64,000 nucleotides of DNA from the NCBI RefSeq assembly GCF_014638275.1, contig NZ_BMFJ01000004.1, positions 1-64,000 on the forward strand. Reading direction: 5' to 3'. Below the pieces are notes generated by a model, which ran no database searches, was not told the DNA's origin, and worked only from the letters and a program-made list of their open reading frames with translations. The translations under genes and the position numbers were made by a program. Source of the stretch: Primorskyibacter flagellatus. GTDB lineage: Bacteria; Pseudomonadota; Alphaproteobacteria; Rhodobacterales; Rhodobacteraceae. Positions 58,207-64,000 of this stretch are shown here, in pieces (the stretch's first letter is position 1; each line of letters begins with the position of its first letter).

Positions 58207-61200
58207 TTGCGCCCGAATCATATTGCCGTCCGGATCCCGCAGCGCCTTTTGAATAAACTACATGAACTTTTTACTGCATTTTTATGTGCAGTGCTGATCG
58301 TCCAGCCGGTGATGACGCAGATGGCCTCCGCACAGGAGGTCGTGATCGACCCGAACGGCAACGTAGGGTTCGCGCCCACGTTGAAGAAGTCAACTCGCCC
58401 TCAGGTTGTTGACATCGCCAAGCCGGGCAGCGGCGGTGTTTCCCACAACCAATACACGCGCTTCGACGTGACCTCACAAGGGGTGGTGCTGAACAACTCC
58501 ACCGGATCGGTCACGACCCAGCTTCAGGGAACCATCGCGGGCAACGCCAACCTCGCCGGGACTCCGGCCACGACCATCGTGAACGAGGTGCGCAACACCA
58601 CCGCCACGACCAGCCTCGTCGGCCCGGTCGAGGTCGCGGGCACCAAGGCACATGTGGTCATCGCCAACCCGAACGGCCTGACCTGTTCGGGCTGTTCCTT
58701 CATCAACGCGGGCGAGGCGACGCTTTCCACCGGCGTGCCGGGCGTCAGCGGATCCACCGTCACCCTGAACGTCACCAAGGGCACCGTCACCGTGGGCCGC
58801 AACGGGCTCGACGGGGCGGCGCGGGGCGTGGACACGGTCAACCTCGTTGGCCGATTCGTCGTGGTCGATGGCCGCGTGACCGCGCGCGACCTCGTCAACG
58901 TGCAGTCCGGCGCGCTGAGCTATTCCAGCGCCTCGCGCGCCTCCACCGGCGCGCTGACCGGAGCCGGGACCACCCGCGACTACGGCGTCGACGCCACCAG
59001 CTTCGGCGCGATGGAGGCCGGGCGCATCACCATCGTCGGCAACGAGACCGGCTTCGGCGTGCGGGCGCAGGGCGCGCTGTCGGCCAGCGCCTCGAACATC
59101 GCGGTTTCCTCTCCTTCCGACATCATCGTGCGCTCCGCCACGGCGACCGGCGGGGTCAGCGTCAACGCCTCCTCCGGCAGCGCGACGGTGGAACGGGACG
59201 TGGTGTCGACCAACGCCGCCGTCTCCGTCACCGGACGGACCGGGGTCACGCTGTTCGATACCGCCGGCGTCTACGGGCGCACCGGGGTCACCTTCTCCTC
59301 CTCCCACGGGGCGGTGGACATCAAGGGCAACATCCAGTCCGACAGCTTCCTGACGGCGACGGCGACGAACCAGACGCTCAGCTTCGGCGGCTATGGCTAT
59401 GCGCTTGGCAACGCCACCCTGACCGGCAAGGCCGGGCTGTCGGTCGAAGGCGCCACGATCATCGCGGACCGGCTCACCGGCTCCTCCACCAACGGCGAGA
59501 CGAAGCTGGCCTTCTCCGCGCTGTTCACCGGCAACGATGTCGGCGTGACGACCAGCGGGTTCATGCTGGGGCAGGACGTGGTGGTCGAACCGCTCGCCTC
59601 CGGCAGCAGCAAGCTCGTCGTCGCCGCCACCGGCACCTTCCGCAACGCCGGCGACCTGAGGCTCATGCCGACCGCGCAGATCTCATTCGGCAGCAGCTTC
59701 GTGAACGAGGCGACCGGCGTGATCGGCGCGGACCGGCTGTCCGCCCTCGCAAACAAGACCGTCACCAACCGGGGCGTAATGACCTCCGACGGGTCCTTCT
59801 CGCTTTCGATGACCAGCTTCACCAACGAAGCGACCGGCATCGTGCTCGGCAGCGGCATCACCCTGACCAGCGCCGGGATCCTGCTGAACGACGGGCTGAT
59901 CTCTGCTTCCGCCGACGCGCGGCTGACCGCGACGACCACGCTGACCCAGAACGGCGCGATCCAGGGCAACGGGGTCTACCTGACCGGTGCCACCGTGGTC
60001 GCCAAGGGCGCGTCGGACATCCGGGGCACGGCGACGGTACAGGTCTCCGCCTCCTCCGCCTTCACGCAGCAAGGCACCATCGCGACGCCCGGCACCGTGA
60101 CCGTGACGGCGCCGACCTTCACCAACACCGGGTCGATCACCAGCCAGAGCACCCTGACCGCCACCGTGAGCGGCACCATCCTGAACGAAGGCGCGCTCGT
60201 CTCCTCCACGCAGCTCACGCTGAACGGCACTGGGGCGATCACCAACCGCGGCGTACTGGCCAGCTACCGGCACGCGACGCTGACGTCCTCGGGCACGATC
60301 GACAACTCCGGCACGATGCAGGTGGACCAGACGCTGACGGTGAACGGGCCGCGCTTCCAGAACTCCGGCCTCAACGCGCTGGTGCGGGCGAAGAAGGGGC
60401 AGATCAACACCGACGTCATCACCAACTCCGGCAGCGTCTACCTGATCGACACGCTTACCCGGTCCAACGTCGACCTGTTCGACAACAACGGGATCTTCGC
60501 GACCCAGGGCTCCGTCACCATGACGGGCCGGGATTCCGCCTCGCGCTTCGTGAACGGCGCGGATGGCGTGGTGCTGGCGGGGCTGAACCCCGACACGGCC
60601 ACCCAGACCCTGACCGCCGGGCGCGGCGTGGTGATGACCTTTGCCGGCATGACCCTTGGCGGCAAGGTGGCGGGCAGCGGCAACATCACCCTCTCCGGCC
60701 CCGCCTCCCTGACGCTCACCGGCCTGGTGCAGAGCACCACCGGAACCGTTCGGCTCGACGCCCCGACGCTTCGCATCACCTCCACCGGGAAACTGGTGAC
60801 CGGAGGCATCGCCGAACTGGGCGCGACGACCTCCTTCCGCAACGACGGGCAGATCACGGCGGGCAACCGTCTGCAGCTGCTGGCCAACTTCGTCAGCATC
60901 GACAACCGGGGCGGCATCTACACCGGCACCGGGAACACCAACATCGCGATGTCGGGCGCGTTCACCAGCCCCGGCGCCTTCGTGACCGACGGCACGCTGA
61001 CGATCAGCGCGGGCAGCATCTCCTCCACCGGCGCGCTGCAGTCCGGCGGGGCGCTGTCGCTGACCTCGCAGGCCGGGCTCAGCCTCGGCGGGTCGGCCGT
61101 CACCAACAGCTCCATCACGCTGAACGGCACCTCCATCGGGATCAGCAACGACACGCAGGTCTCGGCCACGCAGCTGAACCTGACCGGCACCAGCTTCTCC

Positions 61201-64000
61201 AACGGCGGCGATGTCGCGCTGACCGGCACCTCCAACAACACCTGGACGCTGAGCGGCGGACTGACGCAGAGCGGTCTGACCTATGCCGCCGGCGACATCC
61301 GGATCACCGCGGCCTCCGCAGGGATCAACGCGGGCAGCCTGCTGTCGTCGAACAAGGCGGTGATCTCCACCACCACCGGAAACACCTCGGTCAACGGACG
61401 GGTGTCCGGGGCGACGGTGACACTGGCCTCCTCGACCTTCACCGCCTCCGCCGACTCCGTCATGACGGCCACCGGGAACATCACCGTCACCGGGTCGGCC
61501 AAGACGCAGCTTCTCGGCGAGGCCAGCGCCGCGTCGCAGCTGATCGTCACCGGACCAGAGATCATCACCAACGGGCGCGCCTTCGCCAATATCGTCACGC
61601 TGAACGCCACCGGTACCAGCGTGCAGACCAAGGGCAGCCTGTTCGCCTATGACCGGATCGCCATCACCGCGGCGTCGAGCCTGACCAACACCGGCCTGAT
61701 CGAGGCGCAGAACAAGGTCACCGTCAACGCCGCGTCGATCTCCAACTCCACCCCCGGCCAGATCACCACGACCGAGATGATCCTGACCGCATCGGACGGC
61801 GTGACCAACACCGGCGGGCTCTACGGGGCGAAGGACATCACCGTCACCGCCGACAGTCTCAACAACGCATCCGGTGCCACGATCGAGGCCGGGTCGCTTG
61901 GCTTCACCCTCGCGGGATCCTTCACCAACACCGGCAGCATCGACGTCTTCGGCCTGTTCGGCAAGGCGGGCGGCAGCGCCACGATCAACGGGCTGATCGA
62001 CGCAGAGACGTACTTCGGCCTCGACGCGGCCAGCCTCACCATGGGGACCAGCGGCACCAACATCGGGCAGATCAAATCCAAGGGCCACGTCTACGCCGGC
62101 GTCACCGGCGCGATGAGCCTCGGCGTGTCCAACGTCATCGACTCCAAGGGGGTCGACCTGCGCGTCGGTTCCCTGTCCTCCGCCGGGACGCTGCGCGCGA
62201 CGGACATCATGGCCGTCACCTCCGCCACCGGGAACATCGCCAACACCGGCGCGATCTACGGCAAGACCATCGCGCTGTCCTCCGCCAAGGACGTGACCAA
62301 CACCGGCACCATCGGCGCGGTCGGGGTCTCCGGCCAGTCGACCACCACGCTCGCCCAGATCCGGGGCGGCACGGTGTCGACCAACACCACCGCCGTGGTC
62401 ACCAACTCCGGCACCATCCGGGCCGACGACATCTCCATCCAGACGCAGGGCACCGTGTCCAACAACGCGGGCGCCACGATCCACGCCACCAAAACGGCCG
62501 AGGTCAATTCGACCAAGGCGGGCATCGTCAACGTCGGCATGCTGCGCGGCAAGGATGTCGACGTGCTCGGCAAGACCGACTTCGACAACCAGGGCACCAC
62601 GCTGGCGACCGCCACCGTGCGCGCGCAGGCCGGGACAATCCGCAACCGGGTCATCAACGGCAGCGCGGCGAAGATCCAGGGCGACGTGATCTCGCTCGAC
62701 GCGGACGCGGGCTGGATGGCGAACGACGGCACCATCGCGGGCACCACCGCTACCGGCATCCGGGCGCGTAACGGGTCGATCACCCTCTCGGCGGGCAGCG
62801 TCACCGGGCGCGACATCTCCCTCATCGCGGCGGGTGGAGGCGTCTGGGTTCCGATCAACCTTTCCGCCGCAAACTCGATCTATGCCGAGGGCGAAACCGT
62901 CGCCATGCGCGGCACCACAACCGGCACCAATGCGGTCACGCTGGTCTCCACCGCCTACAACGTGATCGTCGACAAGACCATTACGACCAAGAAGCTGATC
63001 ATCGAGGCCGCCAACGACCTGGAAACCAAGGCCGGGCTCATCCGCGGCACCGAACTGGTCCAGGTCCGCGCCAGCGACATCACCCGCCCCGATACCACGG
63101 CCACCAACCGCAAGCTGAGCGTCATCTCCGGCACGCTAAAGGACGTGGTCGTCGAAATCCGCAACGGCGACTTCGGCACCTATACCGAGGCCGACAACTC
63201 CGGCTACGAACTCGCGAACCTCACCGCGTCGGGCTCCATCAGCCTCGCCGCGACCGGCGGCAAGGCCTACCTGCGCGGCACGATCAATGCCGCCAACGAC
63301 GTGGTGATCCTGTCCAGCGGAGAGCTTTTCCTGCGCTCCGCCACCATCACCTCGGGCAAGGTGCTGCACCTGGAAAGCAACAACCGGGTGAAGCCGCAGG
63401 GATCGGTCACGCTGAACCCCGGCGACGCGCTGGAAATCATGCAGGGCAGCGGCTGGTTCTATACCAGCGAATGGCTGACCACGCAGAACATCAACTACAA
63501 CCTCGTCGCCTTCGCCAAACGGATCGTGGTCGACACCGACCAGCGCTTTACCGGCCATGACGTGACCTTCCGCGCGACCGAGAACATCGTGCAGCGCGAC
63601 CACGTCATCTCCGCCCGCAAGATCCTCTATGCCGCCGCCAACGACATCCTGATCGAATGGGACGGTTTCGACTGGCGCGACGCCAATCCGGGCGTGGCCA
63701 ACACCGGCGATTACTGGAACGTGGCCGACGCGGGCATCCGCGGCCACACCCTGCTGGCCCAGGCCGCCGGGATGACGCTCTACGCGGGCAACGACATCCA
63801 CCTGATCTCGGGCAAGATCCACACCGGCGGCGACCTCGCGCTGGTGGCGGGGGGCAATATCCTCTCCGAGCCGTTCTACCTGGAAAGCTACGAAGACAGC
63901 CGCCCCGGCGGGATCGGCTGGTCCTTCGACAGCAAGTACAAGGCCGTCCTGTCGGGCCACAACATCAACAACGTCCAGCTGACCGAACTGCGCGCCTACG
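58207..64000 (+). CDS. Giant two-partner secretion exoprotein (TpsA), partial at right edge
   Basis: The frame is open from TTG 58207 to the end of the window (about 1,931 residues so far). TTG 58207 is chosen for AGGAA six bases upstream; TTG 58249 is the alternative. Signal peptide RLLNKLHELFTAFLCAVLIVQPVMTQMASAQ; TPS domain with HNQYTRFDVTSQGVVLNNS (80-98), NPNGLTCSGC (154-163, Cys pair at 160/163) and FINAGEATLSTGVPG. The body is long beta-helix with many short repeats such as FTNTGSI, TNEATGIVLG, NSGTI, ending in LVAGGNILSEPFYLES. Filamentous-haemagglutinin/CdiA-like adhesin; the C-terminal function lies outside the window. Uses the TpsB at 53171 by inference. Confidence 0.92.
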   Translation, partial: MRPNHIAVRIPQRLLNKLHELFTAFLCAVLIVQPVMTQMASAQEVVIDPNGNVGFAPTLKKSTRPQVVDIAKPGSGGVSHNQYTRFDVTSQGVVLNNSTGSVTTQLQGTIAGNANLAGTPATTIVNEVRNTTATTSLVGPVEVAGTKAHVVIANPNGLTCSGCSFINAGEATLSTGVPGVSGSTVTLNVTKGTVTVGRNGLDGAARGVDTVNLVGRFVVVDGRVTARDLVNVQSGALSYSSASRASTGALTGAGTTRDYGVDATSFGAMEAGRITIVGNETGFGVRAQGALSASASNIAVSSPSDIIVRSATATGGVSVNASSGSATVERDVVSTNAAVSVTGRTGVTLFDTAGVYGRTGVTFSSSHGAVDIKGNIQSDSFLTATATNQTLSFGGYGYALGNATLTGKAGLSVEGATIIADRLTGSSTNGETKLAFSALFTGNDVGVTTSGFMLGQDVVVEPLASGSSKLVVAATGTFRNAGDLRLMPTAQISFGSSFVNEATGVIGADRLSALANKTVTNRGVMTSDGSFSLSMTSFTNEATGIVLGSGITLTSAGILLNDGLISASADARLTATTTLTQNGAIQGNGVYLTGATVVAKGASDIRGTATVQVSASSAFTQQGTIATPGTVTVTAPTFTNTGSITSQSTLTATVSGTILNEGALVSSTQLTLNGTGAITNRGVLASYRHATLTSSGTIDNSGTMQVDQTLTVNGPRFQNSGLNALVRAKKGQINTDVITNSGSVYLIDTLTRSNVDLFDNNGIFATQGSVTMTGRDSASRFVNGADGVVLAGLNPDTATQTLTAGRGVVMTFAGMTLGGKVAGSGNITLSGPASLTLTGLVQSTTGTVRLDAPTLRITSTGKLVTGGIAELGATTSFRNDGQITAGNRLQLLANFVSIDNRGGIYTGTGNTNIAMSGAFTSPGAFVTDGTLTISAGSISSTGALQSGGALSLTSQAGLSLGGSAVTNSSITLNGTSIGISNDTQVSATQLNLTGTSFSNGGDVALTGTSNNTWTLSGGLTQSGLTYAAGDIRITAASAGINAGSLLSSNKAVISTTTGNTSVNGRVSGATVTLASSTFTASADSVMTATGNITVTGSAKTQLLGEASAASQLIVTGPEIITNGRAFANIVTLNATGTSVQTKGSLFAYDRIAITAASSLTNTGLIEAQNKVTVNAASISNSTPGQITTTEMILTASDGVTNTGGLYGAKDITVTADSLNNASGATIEAGSLGFTLAGSFTNTGSIDVFGLFGKAGGSATINGLIDAETYFGLDAASLTMGTSGTNIGQIKSKGHVYAGVTGAMSLGVSNVIDSKGVDLRVGSLSSAGTLRATDIMAVTSATGNIANTGAIYGKTIALSSAKDVTNTGTIGAVGVSGQSTTTLAQIRGGTVSTNTTAVVTNSGTIRADDISIQTQGTVSNNAGATIHATKTAEVNSTKAGIVNVGMLRGKDVDVLGKTDFDNQGTTLATATVRAQAGTIRNRVINGSAAKIQGDVISLDADAGWMANDGTIAGTTATGIRARNGSITLSAGSVTGRDISLIAAGGGVWVPINLSAANSIYAEGETVAMRGTTTGTNAVTLVSTAYNVIVDKTITTKKLIIEAANDLETKAGLIRGTELVQVRASDITRPDTTATNRKLSVISGTLKDVVVEIRNGDFGTYTEADNSGYELANLTASGSISLAATGGKAYLRGTINAANDVVILSSGELFLRSATITSGKVLHLESNNRVKPQGSVTLNPGDALEIMQGSGWFYTSEWLTTQNINYNLVAFAKRIVVDTDQRFTGHDVTFRATENIVQRDHVISARKILYAAANDILIEWDGFDWRDANPGVANTGDYWNVADAGIRGHTLLAQAAGMTLYAGNDIHLISGKIHTGGDLALVAGGNILSEPFYLESYEDSRPGGIGWSFDSKYKAVLSGHNINNVQLTELRAY

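Noticed and set aside
59683..62484. A 933-codon open frame on the minus strand opposite the giant exoprotein
   Set aside because: Its product is an Asp/Gly/Arg/His-rich low-complexity shadow (strings such as GAGVGD, GGGDGD) produced by the repetitive plus-strand coding sequence; no fold or motif is recognisable and the plus-strand TPS domain is unambiguous.

Overview
The window is about 64 kb of GC-rich DNA with tightly packed, often ATGA-overlapping genes. The gene families point to an alphaproteobacterium of the Rhodobacterales type: GcvA-like LysR and MocR regulators, DUF35/thiolase-fold pairs, many class III CoA-transferases, a TauE/SafE permease and a taurine-transaminase-like enzyme. 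I saw no rRNA, tRNA, CRISPR array, transposase or integrase. The genes are accessory catabolism, solute uptake, a small chemotaxis module and a large secreted-adhesin locus.

Region 1 (1-27 kb) is a catabolic island. It holds a cut-off metallo-hydrolase, an AraC regulator and a serine hydrolase; two separate DUF35 + thiolase-fold pairs; a tandem pair of CaiB/BaiF CoA-transferases with an aldehyde dehydrogenase; an FAH-family hydrolase with an NTF2-like protein; a ThDP enzyme; a GST and an alpha/beta-hydrolase-fold protein. A seven-gene operon follows (enoyl-CoA hydratase, ABC importer, two-subunit 3-oxoacid CoA-transferase, PEP-mutase/isocitrate-lyase-fold enzyme), then a dienelactone-hydrolase-like protein, a second solute-binding protein and a D-2-hydroxyacid dehydrogenase-like flavoprotein. 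Five plus-strand transcription units here begin with nearly the same ten-base element (GTCGTTTGAC) placed as a -35 box. They therefore look like one co-regulated pathway: import of a carboxylic acid, CoA activation, hydration, then carbon-carbon cleavage. No ring-cleaving oxygenase is present.

Region 2 (27-43 kb) is a second island built around a 391 bp divergent promoter region. Leftward runs an eight-gene operon: GntR regulator, PLP-dependent decarboxylase, M81 (MlrC-like) metallopeptidase, and a five-gene dipeptide-type ABC importer. Rightward run a taurine:pyruvate-aminotransferase-like enzyme, a MocR regulator, an aldehyde dehydrogenase and a TauE/SafE permease. A second MocR gene lies convergent to the importer. 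A peptide-like or amino-sulfonate substrate is a reasonable inference.

Region 3 (43-48.5 kb) encodes a soluble multi-PAS chemoreceptor, CheR, CheD and a protein with three CheW domains, without CheA, CheY or CheB. Region 4 (48.6-53 kb) is an acyl-CoA dehydrogenase / NDP-forming acyl-CoA synthetase / CoA-transferase operon.

Region 5 (53-64 kb) is a two-partner secretion locus: one TpsB transporter, one small TpsA (765 residues), a Sel1-repeat lipoprotein-like or periplasmic protein, and divergently a giant TpsA exoprotein that runs off the right edge after about 1,931 residues.
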